A DNA stretch of 64,000 nucleotides from Lysinibacillus_B sp036662795 (GCF_036662795.1 NZ_JBAFWZ010000013.1:32313-96312), one strand, 5' to 3'; positions 25,594 through 35,209 are shown, counted from the first letter of the stretch. Made by a program: numbers and translations. The notes: generated by a model from the letters alone, not told the origin.

Positions 25594-25720
25594 CGTTGAT
25601 TTCCGTTCCAGGCGGACGCTTTCCGCGGGCTTGGCTTCAATCTCCTCGTCACTTCGTTCCTGCGGGGCTTTCAGCTCAAGCTCATCCCGCTGGAGTCGCC
25701 GCCTTCCTCTCCAATCAACG
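25594..25720. repeat. GC-rich interspersed stem-loop repeat, copy 2
   Basis: Related to 681-790 in the same orientation, with blocks GGCGGACGCTTTCCGCGGGC, CTCCTCGTCACTTCGTTCC, TGCGGGG and GGAGTCGCCGCCTTCC. The ends carry an 8-bp inverted repeat, CGTTGATT and AATCAACG, giving a MITE-like outline. The central stem TCC-T-GCGGG / CCCGC-T-GGA has one mismatch. No coding potential. Confidence 0.7.
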
Positions 25721-25853
25721 AACATCCATCTGTTATTAATTACATTCCAATAAATGTATTTAACTATAATTCTAAAAAAAGGTTAGGATCTTTAGCTAAT
25801 GTTTTTCATTCTTTAAATAACCGATGCTTTTACCGTAATACCCAACTTCAATA

Positions 25854-27614
25854 TTATTTCCCAATCGTTTCTAATGGGCGAGAGATTGACTCATTCTCGT
25901 TGCCGAGCGATAGAGATTGGCATTCTCTGAAGGCGTAGTGTTTGCAGCCTAAACATCCTTTCCGTTGAATGTGTCGAATCGCTTCATTTATTGCATCGCC
26001 AGTATTATAGAAGAAATTTTCCTGACCTATCTTCTCCGACAATCCGTTTGCATCTAGGATGGCTTTTAAAGTTGGATGCGCTCCTGTAACAAGCAGCGTG
26101 CCACCTTCCGCTTTAAAATGTGTCACAATATTTCGGAAGTATTCCTCCCCTGTCGTATCAATGAACGGCACCTTTCTCATCCGTAAAATCAACACTTTCG
26201 GTCTCACACCAATCGCTTTTAAAATAGAGGTTTCAAATGTTTGGGCTGCTCCGAAAAATAATGGCCCCTCAATCGTATAAATACTAATTTGCGGACAATC
26301 ATGTTGCTCCGTCACAACATGTGGCATGACCTTTCCGTGCTTTGTTTCATGATCTGGTAGCACCTTCGACACGACTAGGCCTTCACTCATCCGTTTCGCA
26401 AACAATACGATAGCTAAGCCAATCCCGACCTGCACAGCAAAAGTAAGACTCGTAAACACCGTTAATATAAATGTAATTAATAGAACGAGAGAATCGCCTG
26501 ATTTTAACTTGACGATATGGGCGAAATGATGTCGTTCACTCATATTCCATGCTACTAGCATTAGTACTGGTGCTAAACTCGCAAGTGGTATATGAATGGC
26601 TAGTGGCGCAAAGACAAGTAACGTTAACAGCACAAAAATCCCGTGAATAATACCGGACATCGGCGAGGTCGCACCCGATTTTATGTTCGTCGCTGTACGA
26701 GCAATCGCTCCAGTCGCTGGAATTCCACCGAAAAAAGGTGTGACAATATTGGCAATCCCTTGCCCGATTAGCTCTTTATTACTATCATGCTTACTATTGG
26801 TCATACCGTCAGCAACTACAGCCGAAAGCAATGACTCAATCCCCCCGAGCATCGCAATGACAAACGCCGGACCGAGTAACATATAAATACGCTCCCATGT
26901 GATGTCTGGTATTGCAAACTGTGGTAAAGAATTTGGTATGTCTCCATAAGTCGAACCTATTGTCGCTACTTGTCCATTCAAAAAAATCGCCGTAAAGACA
27001 GCTGTGACGATAATTCCAACAAGTGCACCAGGTACTTTCGGAAAGACTTTCGGCGTTAATAGAATAATAGCAAAGCAAAGAAGCGCTACAAAAATACTTG
27101 GAACATGAAGAGTATCCAAAGCGTTCGCGATTTCCCGAATATTATCTATAAATTTCTCGTGCTTCTCTAGGCCTGTTAATCCTAGAAAATTAGGGATCTG
27201 TCCTGTAAAAATGATGACTGCAATGCCTGCTGTAAAGCCTACCGTAACAGGTCTCGGTATAAATTTAATGAGTGAGCCAAGCTTTAACACCCCCATCAAC
27301 ACAAGCATAATCCCCGCTAAAAGCCCCGCGATTAATAAATTTTCATAGCCATATACAAGAACTACACCAAGTAAGACTGGAACAAACGCGCCTGTAGGTC
27401 CTCCAATTTGAAACTTTGACCCGCCGAGCAGTGAAATGAGTATTCCCGCTATAATGGCTGTATAAATCCCATATTCAGGCTTTACACCAGAAGCAATAGC
27501 AAAGGACATTGCTAGAGGAACGGCTACAATCCCAACGATCGTTCCTGATAATAAATCCTTCTTAAAATGATTCATAGAATATCCTTCAAATCTACCCGAC
27601 CAAAAACGACTCAT
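25854..27614 (-). CDS. SulP family anion transporter with STAS domain
   Basis: A 586-residue secondary transporter of the SulP/SLC26 family, likely moving sulfate, bicarbonate or dicarboxylate. About 10-14 hydrophobic segments lie between 20 and 415; GGPTGAFVPVL near 72 and the stretch FGGIPATGAIARTATNIKSG near 297 are family signatures. A STAS domain follows (about 440-540, with PFIDTTGEEYF). The C-terminal tail adds GCLGCKHYAFREC, a Cys-x2-Cys-x7-Cys cluster not part of the STAS core. The gene stands alone between xerD-deoB-pdp and spoIIA, in the place of dacF in B. subtilis. Ion specificity is unknown. Confidence 0.9.
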   Translation of the reverse strand: MSRFWSGRFEGYSMNHFKKDLLSGTIVGIVAVPLAMSFAIASGVKPEYGIYTAIIAGILISLLGGSKFQIGGPTGAFVPVLLGVVLVYGYENLLIAGLLAGIMLVLMGVLKLGSLIKFIPRPVTVGFTAGIAVIIFTGQIPNFLGLTGLEKHEKFIDNIREIANALDTLHVPSIFVALLCFAIILLTPKVFPKVPGALVGIIVTAVFTAIFLNGQVATIGSTYGDIPNSLPQFAIPDITWERIYMLLGPAFVIAMLGGIESLLSAVVADGMTNSKHDSNKELIGQGIANIVTPFFGGIPATGAIARTATNIKSGATSPMSGIIHGIFVLLTLLVFAPLAIHIPLASLAPVLMLVAWNMSERHHFAHIVKLKSGDSLVLLITFILTVFTSLTFAVQVGIGLAIVLFAKRMSEGLVVSKVLPDHETKHGKVMPHVVTEQHDCPQISIYTIEGPLFFGAAQTFETSILKAIGVRPKVLILRMRKVPFIDTTGEEYFRNIVTHFKAEGGTLLVTGAHPTLKAILDANGLSEKIGQENFFYNTGDAINEAIRHIQRKGCLGCKHYAFRECQSLSLGNENESISRPLETIGK

Positions 27615-27707
27615 ACGATCCCTTCTTCACCTATATTATTAATTTCACTAAAGAACGATTTTTGTGTATTTACGAGAGAATATTATTCATATTTTAACAT
27701 ATCCCAT

Positions 27708-27755
27708 CAAAAAAAGAAGGGGTGTTCAGAAAGTAAAAACTTTCAGAACCCCTTC
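27708..27755 (-). terminator. Terminator downstream of pdp
   Basis: GAAGGGGTTCTGAAAG and CTTTCTGAACACCCCTTC pair with two bulged bases and are followed by seven T on the minus strand. Confidence 0.85.
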
Positions 27756-27810
27756 AATCCTTCATCATTATCCATTAAGAAATATTGCTTCTGCAGTCGT
27801 CGCAAAGTTA

Positions 27811-27836
27811 CCGTCTCAAAATGTCTTTTCAGACGG
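27811..27836 (-). terminator. Hairpin just after pdp
   Basis: CCGTCTGAAAA and TTTTGAGACGG pair around GACA directly after the pdp stop. It lacks a T run; together with the next stem it makes a double terminator or an mRNA end-protecting stem. Confidence 0.5.
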
Positions 27837-27850
27837 CCCCTTCTCTGTTA

Positions 27851-29155
27851 TTATTTCGTAATAATATCTTGAATAAGTTTTGGAGCCGTAACTGGCTGCT
27901 GTGATAGATGAATATGCCCATAAATTTTCTGGAGCACAGCATCAACATTTTCAGTATTTGCATACACCGTTACAAGCGACTCACCTTCACGAACCTCGTC
28001 GCCCACTTTTTTTCGTAGCACTAAGCCTACTGCTAAATCAATTTGGGACTCCTTTGTCGCTCGACCTGCACCTAGGAGCATTGCAGCTGTTCCAATATCA
28101 TCCGCTTCGATTTTTGCTATATAACCAGCTTCCTTAGCAGGTACCTCTACGACATATTTCGCCTGCGGTAGTTTTTCTGGATAATCAACAACAGACGAGT
28201 CTCCACCTTGTGCTGCAATAAATCTCTTTAACACATTTAATGCCGCGCCGTTCTCTACTACTTCCTCTAGCATTTTTCGTGCTTCTTCAATCGTTTTTGC
28301 TTTACCGCCTAGTACCACCATTTGAGAGCCAAGTGTATAACATAGCTCGTTTAAATCAGCCGGTCCGACACCCTTTAATGTGTCAATTGCCTCTTTAACT
28401 TCGAGTGAGTTCCCAATTGCATACCCGAGTGGTTGACTCATATCTGAAATAATGGCCATCGTATTTCGACCAACACTATTTCCTATTCGTACCATTGCAT
28501 GGGCTAGTGCACGTGCATCGTCCAGCGTTTTCATAAAGGCACCATCACCTGTTTTTACGTCTAAAACGATAGCATCCGCACCCGCTGCAATTTTTTTCGA
28601 CATAATCGAGCTCGCGATTAACGGAATACTTGAAACAGTTCCCGTCACATCACGCAGAGCATAGAGCTTTTTATCGGCTGGTGTTAAATTTCCACTCTGA
28701 CCGATAACCGCCATTTTAATATCATTTACTTGTTGAACAAATTCCTCACCCGATAGCTCGACATGGAATCCATGGATTGCTTCTAGCTTATCAATTGTGC
28801 CACCTGTATGACCTAAGCCTCGACCACTCATTTTCGCAACAGGAACCCCGACTGCCGCTACCATTGCTGCAAGTGGAAGGGTTGTCGTATCGCCTACGCC
28901 ACCTGTTGAATGCTTGTCTACTTTAATGCCTTCTATTTGAGATAAATCAATCCGATCGCCTGATTCCACCATCGCCATCGTTAAATCTGCACGTTCACGA
29001 TCCGTCATATCTTTAAAATAAATGGCCATCATTAAAGCACTAACTTGATAATCCGGAATAGAGCCATTAGTGTAGCCCTCTACAAAAAAGCGAATTTCTT
29101 CAGCAGTTAACTCTTCGCCATCTCGTTTTTTTTCGATAATATCCACCATTCTCAT
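27851..29155 (-). CDS. pdp: Pyrimidine-nucleoside phosphorylase
   Basis: Splits uridine and thymidine with phosphate into base and (deoxy)ribose-1-phosphate. The 434-residue protein begins MRMVDIIEKKRDGEEL and contains the phosphate-site motif KHSTGGVGDTTTL near 80-92 and MSGRGLGHTGGTIDKLE near 108, which is the family signature. K and S residues for nucleoside binding lie in the ASSIMSKKIAAGADA stretch. It follows deoB by 13 bases, so the pentose-1-phosphate product passes to the next enzyme. B. subtilis has the purine enzyme pupG in this position. Confidence 0.96.
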   Translation of the reverse strand: MRMVDIIEKKRDGEELTAEEIRFFVEGYTNGSIPDYQVSALMMAIYFKDMTDRERADLTMAMVESGDRIDLSQIEGIKVDKHSTGGVGDTTTLPLAAMVAAVGVPVAKMSGRGLGHTGGTIDKLEAIHGFHVELSGEEFVQQVNDIKMAVIGQSGNLTPADKKLYALRDVTGTVSSIPLIASSIMSKKIAAGADAIVLDVKTGDGAFMKTLDDARALAHAMVRIGNSVGRNTMAIISDMSQPLGYAIGNSLEVKEAIDTLKGVGPADLNELCYTLGSQMVVLGGKAKTIEEARKMLEEVVENGAALNVLKRFIAAQGGDSSVVDYPEKLPQAKYVVEVPAKEAGYIAKIEADDIGTAAMLLGAGRATKESQIDLAVGLVLRKKVGDEVREGESLVTVYANTENVDAVLQKIYGHIHLSQQPVTAPKLIQDIITK

Positions 29156-29168
29156 ATGAAGGTCCCCC

Positions 29169-30347
29169 TTATTTTAAGTCCCCTAAAAAGCTTGTGCCAA
29201 ATTGTGGTGCCTGTACGTTAAAGTTTTCAGCAATTGTAGCCGCGATATCCGCAAAAGTTTCACGTAACGGTAGTTCTGCTCCCTTTGCAAATCGTGGTGA
29301 ATAAACAAGCAACGGCACATATTCACGTGTATGATCTGTACCTGGGAACGTTGGATCGTTTCCATGATCAGCTGTAATTATTAATAGATCATCGTCAGAT
29401 AGGGCTTCTAGCACCTCTGGTAAACGACGGTCAAATTCCTCTAATGCTTCACCATACCCGATTGGATCGCGACGATGACCGAAATTTGCATCAAAATCAA
29501 CTAAATTTAAAAAGCTAATGCCGTGGAAATCTCTACGAACGACTCTATTTATTTTATCCATTCCGTCCGTATTATTTTTTGTACGAATCGCTTCTGTAAC
29601 CCCTTCTCCATTATAAATATCAGAAATTTTACCAAGTGCAATGACATCAAGCCCTGCATCCTTTAGCTCGTTCATCGTCGTACGGCCAAACGGTGAAAGC
29701 GCATAGTCATGACGATTTGAAGTACGTGTAAAGTTACCGGGCTCTCCGATAAATGGCCGAGCAATAATACGACCTACTAAATATTCCGGATCTAACGTTA
29801 ACTCACGGGCAATTTCACAAATTTTATATAATTCTTGGACTGGGATGATTTCTTCATGTGCTGCAATTTGCAACACAGGGTCTGCCGATGTATACACAAT
29901 AATCGCACCTGTTTCCATATGCTCTTTAGCGTAATCATCAATAACAGCTGTTCCGCTATAAGGCTTATTGCAAAGCACCTTACGACCTGTTCGCTTCTCC
30001 AGCTCGTAGATTAACTCTTGTGGGAAGCCGTCTGGATAAACTTTAAATGGTTTATTAATGTTTAGGCCCATTATTTCCCAATGACCAGTCATCGTATCCT
30101 TTCCAACAGACGCCTCTTGCATCATGCCATAATACGCTTTTGGCTCAGGTGCCGGCGCAATTCCTTGTAAAGCACGAATATTCGACAAGCCTAAGCTCGC
30201 CATTGTTGGCATCTTTAAGCCATTCATTTTTTCTGCAATATGACCAAGTGTATGTGAACCAACATCTCCAAATTCGGCTGCATCAGGTGCTTCGCCGATT
30301 CCAACTGAGTCCAATACGATTACATGTATTTTTTTAAACGCTTTCAT
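29169..30347 (-). CDS. deoB: Phosphopentomutase
   Basis: Converts (deoxy)ribose-1-phosphate to the 5-phosphate, linking nucleoside salvage to sugar metabolism. The 392-residue alkaline-phosphatase-superfamily protein has the first metal Asp in VLDSVGIGEAPDA, the phosphorylated Thr in GKDTMTGHWE near 80-92, and the C-terminal metal ligands in LIITADHGNDPTFPGTDHTRE. It lies 110 bases after xerD and before pdp; the order xerD-drm is shared with B. subtilis. Confidence 0.97.
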   Translation of the reverse strand: MKAFKKIHVIVLDSVGIGEAPDAAEFGDVGSHTLGHIAEKMNGLKMPTMASLGLSNIRALQGIAPAPEPKAYYGMMQEASVGKDTMTGHWEIMGLNINKPFKVYPDGFPQELIYELEKRTGRKVLCNKPYSGTAVIDDYAKEHMETGAIIVYTSADPVLQIAAHEEIIPVQELYKICEIARELTLDPEYLVGRIIARPFIGEPGNFTRTSNRHDYALSPFGRTTMNELKDAGLDVIALGKISDIYNGEGVTEAIRTKNNTDGMDKINRVVRRDFHGISFLNLVDFDANFGHRRDPIGYGEALEEFDRRLPEVLEALSDDDLLIITADHGNDPTFPGTDHTREYVPLLVYSPRFAKGAELPLRETFADIAATIAENFNVQAPQFGTSFLGDLK

Positions 30348-30457
30348 TACACGTCCTCCTCTTTCTTATATTTCTATTTTACCAAAAATAATCGAGAAAT
30401 AAAGGTCAGACATCTTACTTACATTATTTTTTTACTGTTTTAAGTCATAATAGAATA

Positions 30458-31360
30458 CTAAGCTCGTGGATGGAACTGCTTGTACACCTCAGAAAGTCTC
30501 GTTTTACTAATATGTGTGTAAATTTGTGTTGTCGAAATATCAGAATGACCGAGCATTTCCTGCACCGCACGTAAATCAGCCCCATTTTCAATTAAATGTG
30601 TAGCAAATGAATGGCGCAGTACGTGAGGTGTTAACTCCTTTTGAATATTGGCTTTAAGAGCATGCTCCTTTAAAAGCTTCCAAAATCCTTGACGAGTTAA
30701 TCGTTTTCCTCTTTGGTTAATAAATAATGCATCTGTTTTTGGATATTTTCCTTGCAGCTCATACCTTGCTCGCTCTAAATACTTTCCAACAGCCGTTAGT
30801 GCTCCTCTACCTAAAGGAATAATCCGTTCCTTTCCACCTTTACCAAACACACGTACAAAGCCCATCGTTAAATGAATATCTTCAATATTAAGCTCAATTA
30901 ACTCACTGACCCGCATCCCAGAGGCGTATAGCAGCTCGAGCATCGCTACATCGCGAACTCCTTGAGGCTTTGCTGTATTTGGTGCTGCGATGAGCGCATC
31001 AATTTCTTGAATCGATAGCACTTTTGGAAGCTTCTGTTCGAGCTGTGGCATTTCTAGATGCACGGTTGGATCCGTCGTTGTCACCTTTTCACGCAGAAGA
31101 AATTGGTGAAACGAGCGAATAGAGGATATATGTCTCGCTACCGTTCGAGCCGTCTTCCCATGCTCACGTAAACTTTCCAAATGCAGTAAGATATGCTGCC
31201 TTGTTACCCCTTCAAAGGAGTCTAACCCTTGCTCCTGCTGCAGATGCTCGGCATAGCTCATTAGATCACGCTTATAGGAAGAGAGTGTATTGGTAGAAAG
31301 CTGTCTTTCCACACGAATAAAATGAAGATAATCTTCTATTGGATATGAGAATGATTTCAT
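30458..31360 (-). CDS. xerD: Tyrosine recombinase XerD
   Basis: Resolves chromosome dimers at dif together with XerC/CodV. The 300-residue protein has the N-terminal core-binding SAM-like domain (about 1-85) and the catalytic domain with Arg in LLYASGMRVSELIEL, Lys in the beta hairpin, HVLRHSFATHLIENGADLR and HSDISTTQIYTH with the nucleophile Tyr. ATG 31360 has AGGTGG eight bases upstream. Its place before deoB and after fur (with an insert between) matches B. subtilis ripX. Confidence 0.95.
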   Translation of the reverse strand: MKSFSYPIEDYLHFIRVERQLSTNTLSSYKRDLMSYAEHLQQEQGLDSFEGVTRQHILLHLESLREHGKTARTVARHISSIRSFHQFLLREKVTTTDPTVHLEMPQLEQKLPKVLSIQEIDALIAAPNTAKPQGVRDVAMLELLYASGMRVSELIELNIEDIHLTMGFVRVFGKGGKERIIPLGRGALTAVGKYLERARYELQGKYPKTDALFINQRGKRLTRQGFWKLLKEHALKANIQKELTPHVLRHSFATHLIENGADLRAVQEMLGHSDISTTQIYTHISKTRLSEVYKQFHPRA

Positions 31361-31380
31361 CCGAACTACCACCTATCTAA

Positions 31381-31421
31381 AAAAATAAAAGCCTTGTAGC
31401 ATTATTATACTACAAGGCTTT
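31381..31421 (-). terminator. Terminator between zinc-ribbon operon and xerD
   Basis: AAAGCCTTGTAG and CTACAAGGCTTT form a perfect 12-bp stem, followed by TTATTTTTTT on the minus strand. Confidence 0.85.
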
Positions 31422-31429
31422 AGCACGTA

Positions 31430-32992
31430 TTATTTATTTAATTGCTTACGTAGCAATCCTCCACCAAAGAAGCTAGCAAAGGCTAATAAGAACGAGCAAA
31501 TAATTGTATTCAGAATGCTTAAACTAACTTCGAATGAATCGCCGAAGAAGGATTGGTCAAATTCGATATTAATAGAAGTAAAATACACAAGAACTAATTG
31601 TAATACTGTGAACATACTTGCAAAAATCGCGACATCTACCATTTCCAATTTGTGAATGCTATATAAAATATACCCTGCCCCACCAATTAAGGCGATTGCT
31701 AACAATGTTAGTAAAAAAGTAGGTAATACTACTATTTCCTCGTTTCGGAAAAATTCATTAAGCACCGTGTAATCTTCTCCCGAGTACCATCTCAATGAAT
31801 CACTTTCTCCAAACTGAACGATTGAAAGTTTACCAAACTGAGATAACATCCAATTTCCAGTACCTGTATATAGACTTACAAACGCTTTACCTATACTATT
31901 TAAATCTTCCGTTTCACTGCTGATCCCTATAAACGAATGAAGGATATTTAGGACTAAGCCTGCCACGGTAACAGCAGTAGCAAATATTGCATATTGTAAA
32001 TATTTCGCTTGCTCGCTTAATTTTTCTAGAGCGTTTTTGCCGTAATATGCAATTAGACTTGTACAACCAAAAACAATAGTTGCTAATAAGAATGATGAAA
32101 TAAGCATATCAATGAACGACGAGGATGCCTTTATTATAAAGCTATATTCACCGAAAAATTCAAACTTCTCTTTTATTGATAGACGTGCAAATAAAGATAT
32201 TACGGTCATAACGCCTGTATAGGCAATGACTGAATATACAAAGCCTTTAAAGAATGGCCAATGATGTCTCCTTGCTAAAATCCCGTAGACAATACCACCT
32301 ACTACTAATGCTAAAAATGGAATAAGTAATAAGCCGTAAAAAATATTATCGATGCTACCTTTCATCTTTTCCTCATAGCCATCTTCACCGATTGATGCGG
32401 AGAAGGATAGATCTACATTATGAAAAGCTGAAATATAAGATGGGATTGATGCCCAGTTCGGGAGATTAACATTCATGTCAAATTCTTCTTCAATGGCATA
32501 TTCTAAAATCGACGTATCAATCACACCTAGTACAATTGCGGCTTCTTCACCTTCATCGACCATTTCCTTCCCGAAATCTACAAGAGCAAATTTTAATATA
32601 AAGCTAGAAAGTAAAACAATTACGAAGGAAATTAAAATTGGTAGCAGGATCAGTTTATTCCCCTTTATATAATCGATGCTTTCCTTCGACGCTACTTTAA
32701 TATCTTCTGTATTGATTCTCTTCGCACTTGGGATTTGAATATTTTGCATTTTCGGGATTTTATTATCTAACAGTTTATTAATTAAATTCTTCTTTTGTTC
32801 GATCATCAATTGAGTAGCACCACAAGCCGAACAAGCCGAATGCCCTTTTTCATTTTTCGTACCACATGCATGACAAAATTCCATTGTGTTATATTGATAT
32901 TTTTGTACAAGACTATGATCAATAGTTTTGGATGTCTCAGGACAATATGTATAGTAGAGCGGGTGCTGCCTATTACAATGTTGACAAGTCAT
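31430..32992 (-). CDS. Zinc-ribbon polytopic membrane protein
   Basis: A 520-residue protein of unknown function. The N terminus holds Cys3-x2-Cys6 with Cys17 nearby and then a clear zinc ribbon CHACGTKNEKGHSACSACG (about 40-58). After a linker, a transmembrane helix lies at about 112-132, a loop of about 90 residues follows, then about seven further helices up to the C terminus. The start shares one base with the stop of the preceding zinc-ribbon gene (TAATG), so they are co-translated. The layout of zinc ribbon plus membrane domain recurs in the divergent neighbour, which suggests the three genes act together at the membrane. Confidence 0.75.
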   Translation of the reverse strand: MTCQHCNRQHPLYYTYCPETSKTIDHSLVQKYQYNTMEFCHACGTKNEKGHSACSACGATQLMIEQKKNLINKLLDNKIPKMQNIQIPSAKRINTEDIKVASKESIDYIKGNKLILLPILISFVIVLLSSFILKFALVDFGKEMVDEGEEAAIVLGVIDTSILEYAIEEEFDMNVNLPNWASIPSYISAFHNVDLSFSASIGEDGYEEKMKGSIDNIFYGLLLIPFLALVVGGIVYGILARRHHWPFFKGFVYSVIAYTGVMTVISLFARLSIKEKFEFFGEYSFIIKASSSFIDMLISSFLLATIVFGCTSLIAYYGKNALEKLSEQAKYLQYAIFATAVTVAGLVLNILHSFIGISSETEDLNSIGKAFVSLYTGTGNWMLSQFGKLSIVQFGESDSLRWYSGEDYTVLNEFFRNEEIVVLPTFLLTLLAIALIGGAGYILYSIHKLEMVDVAIFASMFTVLQLVLVYFTSINIEFDQSFFGDSFEVSLSILNTIICSFLLAFASFFGGGLLRKQLNK

Positions 32993-33414
32993 TAGTAAGC
33001 CCCCTGTTGACTACCACAGCACGGACAATATACATCGCTTGATAAAATCGTCTCCTCACAAGTAGCACATACCACTTTTTCAACATTCGTCTCCTCAAAT
33101 AAAGGATTTAATGTTCCACAGCTACCACAAAATTTTGCATTTGGTACAAGCTGCTGCTGACAGTTCGAACAATTAGTAGATGAAGCTGATACTTTTGCAA
33201 TATGCTGTGCAAGGTTGAAAATTTCCTTATCTTTTTCTAATATCTCGCTAGAAATTTGTCGTAGCTCCTCTAAATCTGTGTTCCCTCTCATCATTAATTG
33301 ATGTGATTGCTCACCTAACCTAAAGATTAGTAGTACTCGTTCTTCTTTTGCATTAACTAATAACTGCCTAATCTCTTTTACTTCAATATTATTTAAATCG
33401 ATTGTTAATGGCAT
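32992..33414 (-). CDS. Double zinc-ribbon cytoplasmic protein
   Basis: A 140-residue protein with a helical N-terminal part (about 1-90, with a heptad-like stretch EELRQISSEILEKDKEIFNL) and two zinc ribbons: CSNCQQQLVPNAKFCGSCG and CATCEETILSSDVYCPCCG. ATG 33414 is preferred to 33420 because GGAGG is then eight bases away. It is first in a two-gene operon and divergent from the TcaA-like gene, with an AT-rich 130-base promoter region. Double zinc ribbons of this kind usually bind protein or nucleic acid. Function unknown. Confidence 0.75.
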   Translation of the reverse strand: MPLTIDLNNIEVKEIRQLLVNAKEERVLLIFRLGEQSHQLMMRGNTDLEELRQISSEILEKDKEIFNLAQHIAKVSASSTNCSNCQQQLVPNAKFCGSCGTLNPLFEETNVEKVVCATCEETILSSDVYCPCCGSQQGAY

Positions 33415-33545
33415 AACCATTCCTCCTCACCTATGCAATATACACTATATTAAATCCAATATTATACTTTTACAATATAATTTTATATATTTTATAATTT
33501 TTTCATGATATATTATTCATAAATTAGGATGGAAGGAGCATAATT

Positions 33546-34991
33546 ATGCGCACTTGTACAGTATGTGGGGCACAAGCTAAAGACAATCAAAATTTCTGTT
33601 TAGAATGTGGAAACACGTTACAGCCTTTGCCCGCTTCAAAAGAACAACAGGCATTAGACCACAATCAGCAGCCTACCCCACAAAAGAATCTGGTAAAAAC
33701 ACCTATGAAGAAGTCTACTAAAATCCTACTCGGTGTTATAGCCGGATTAGCAGTTTTCATTGGGATTGCCCATTTTATTATTGAAAGCACACTCGATCCG
33801 TCAAAACAGCTTTCTGAATTAAATAAAGCATTTGTAGATGAAAATTACTCGGCATTTACTAGTTCCTTTACTTTTCCAAAAGGTACCATAGTAGATGAGA
33901 AAGCCTTTTATACATATTTAGAAGAGAATAATTGGCAGCATGATATTCGAGATGAACTCAAGGATCGTATAGAAAAAATCAAAAGTGATGATTTTATCGA
34001 CCCTATTCTTGATTCTAACGATAACAAGCTCATTACAGTGAAAGAAGAATCATTTTTATTGTTTTATAAAAAAGTAGTTTTCCAAGTAAATCCTGTTAGA
34101 GTGAAGGCTTCTACAAATATCGATAAGGTAACGATTTCATATGGGGATTCTTTCGAGGATGTGATCGGTACAAAAAATAAATCAATCGGCAAGTTCGCAC
34201 CCGGAAACATTACGTTTAAAGTCAACCTAAAAGATGACTATTTTGAGCAAGAAATAAAACAAAAGCATTCTATTGCTGGTAATGGCAAAAACAAAACTGA
34301 GATATATTTTGATTTTGAAGAACAGCTTGTGACGTTAACTTCGGATGTTCCAGAGGCCATTGTCTTTATTAATGGAGAAAATACGAAAAAAACAGCGGAA
34401 GAAATTTCATTATTTGCAGCGCCGCTAGATGGCTCTGTTGAAATTTATGCAGAGTCCGAGGATGCCAATGGAAAAAAAGTGAAATCAGAAATGTTAGCGT
34501 TAAAGGCTGAAGATTCTCATATTAAATACGGGGCTATTCAGGAACAAAAGCAAAAAGAGGAGAAAAAGAAGGAAGCTGTGGAAGCAGCTGAAGACTTTTT
34601 AGATTCCTACAGTGAGGATGCTCGAGATCTTTATTATGCGTTTAGAGATGATTATAGCTACGCTGTTAACCAAGCAAACTTTGATTATGTTCAGCGTTAT
34701 TTTATTCATAATAGCCAGCTTCAAAAGGATTATGTAGAATTTGTAGTAGATCATCAAAACTTAGGTTACTATAGCTATAATTTTGTATCTAATGAAATTA
34801 CAGACATCCAACCACTTAATGAAAAAAGCTTAACAGTGGATACGATTGAAATATTTGAGTTTTATTCTGAAGAGGATGGGACCTGGTATTACGAACGAAA
34901 TAAACGATATGTGGTTGAACTAGTGAATAGTGAGTTACGTATTTCCGGCATTACAGATACAGCGGATGTGAAGAAAAAACTAATTGATTAA
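33546..34991 (+). CDS. TcaA-like zinc-ribbon membrane protein
   Basis: A 481-residue protein with the TcaA/YvbJ layout: an N-terminal zinc ribbon CTVCGAQAKDNQNFCLECG (4-22), a transmembrane helix at about 58-78 (ILLGVIAGLAVFIGIAHFII), and a long extracellular part of repeated folds (about 85-340), a Lys/Glu-rich linker near 340-352, and a C-terminal NTF2-like domain (about 355-480). In Staphylococcus aureus TcaA affects glycopeptide resistance; in Bacillus the role is not known. AGGATGGAAGGAG precedes the ATG. It lies divergent to the other two zinc-ribbon genes and has its own terminator. Confidence 0.82.
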   Translation: MRTCTVCGAQAKDNQNFCLECGNTLQPLPASKEQQALDHNQQPTPQKNLVKTPMKKSTKILLGVIAGLAVFIGIAHFIIESTLDPSKQLSELNKAFVDENYSAFTSSFTFPKGTIVDEKAFYTYLEENNWQHDIRDELKDRIEKIKSDDFIDPILDSNDNKLITVKEESFLLFYKKVVFQVNPVRVKASTNIDKVTISYGDSFEDVIGTKNKSIGKFAPGNITFKVNLKDDYFEQEIKQKHSIAGNGKNKTEIYFDFEEQLVTLTSDVPEAIVFINGENTKKTAEEISLFAAPLDGSVEIYAESEDANGKKVKSEMLALKAEDSHIKYGAIQEQKQKEEKKKEAVEAAEDFLDSYSEDARDLYYAFRDDYSYAVNQANFDYVQRYFIHNSQLQKDYVEFVVDHQNLGYYSYNFVSNEITDIQPLNEKSLTVDTIEIFEFYSEEDGTWYYERNKRYVVELVNSELRISGITDTADVKKKLID

Positions 34992-35061
34992 GGGCAATGC
35001 TTTGTATACAAGGCTAGCTTTTATCTTATAAAAACCACATTCTATCTCAATAAAAAAAATT

Positions 35062-35095
35062 CGGCCCTGCATGATTATGCTGGGCTCTTCTTTTT
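35062..35095 (+). terminator. Terminator after the TcaA-like gene
   Basis: GGCCC-T-GCAT and ATGC-T-GGGCT pair with one T-T mismatch; TTCTTTTT follows. Confidence 0.7.
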
Positions 35096-35180
35096 ACCTA
35101 CAGCGTTTTCTACAGGTTATATTGAGCAACATCTAAGTCATATAGAGAATATATATTTTCTCGAATTATAGCTGAGAAAG

Positions 35181-35209
35181 AAAAAAGAAACAGCCCCCTC
35201 TGCCGTTCC
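35181..35209 (-). terminator. fur terminator
   Basis: GGAACGGC and GCTGTTTC pair around AGAGGGG on the minus strand, followed by TTTTTTC. Confidence 0.7.

Larger units (their letters stand above)
25352..25853. other. Spacer between spoIIAA and the SulP gene
   Basis: About 500 bases without a gene. It contains a predicted SigH promoter (25375-25402), a terminator-like palindrome (25496-25537) and repeat copy 2 (25594-25720). The last 130 bases show nothing I can name. Confidence 0.6.
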
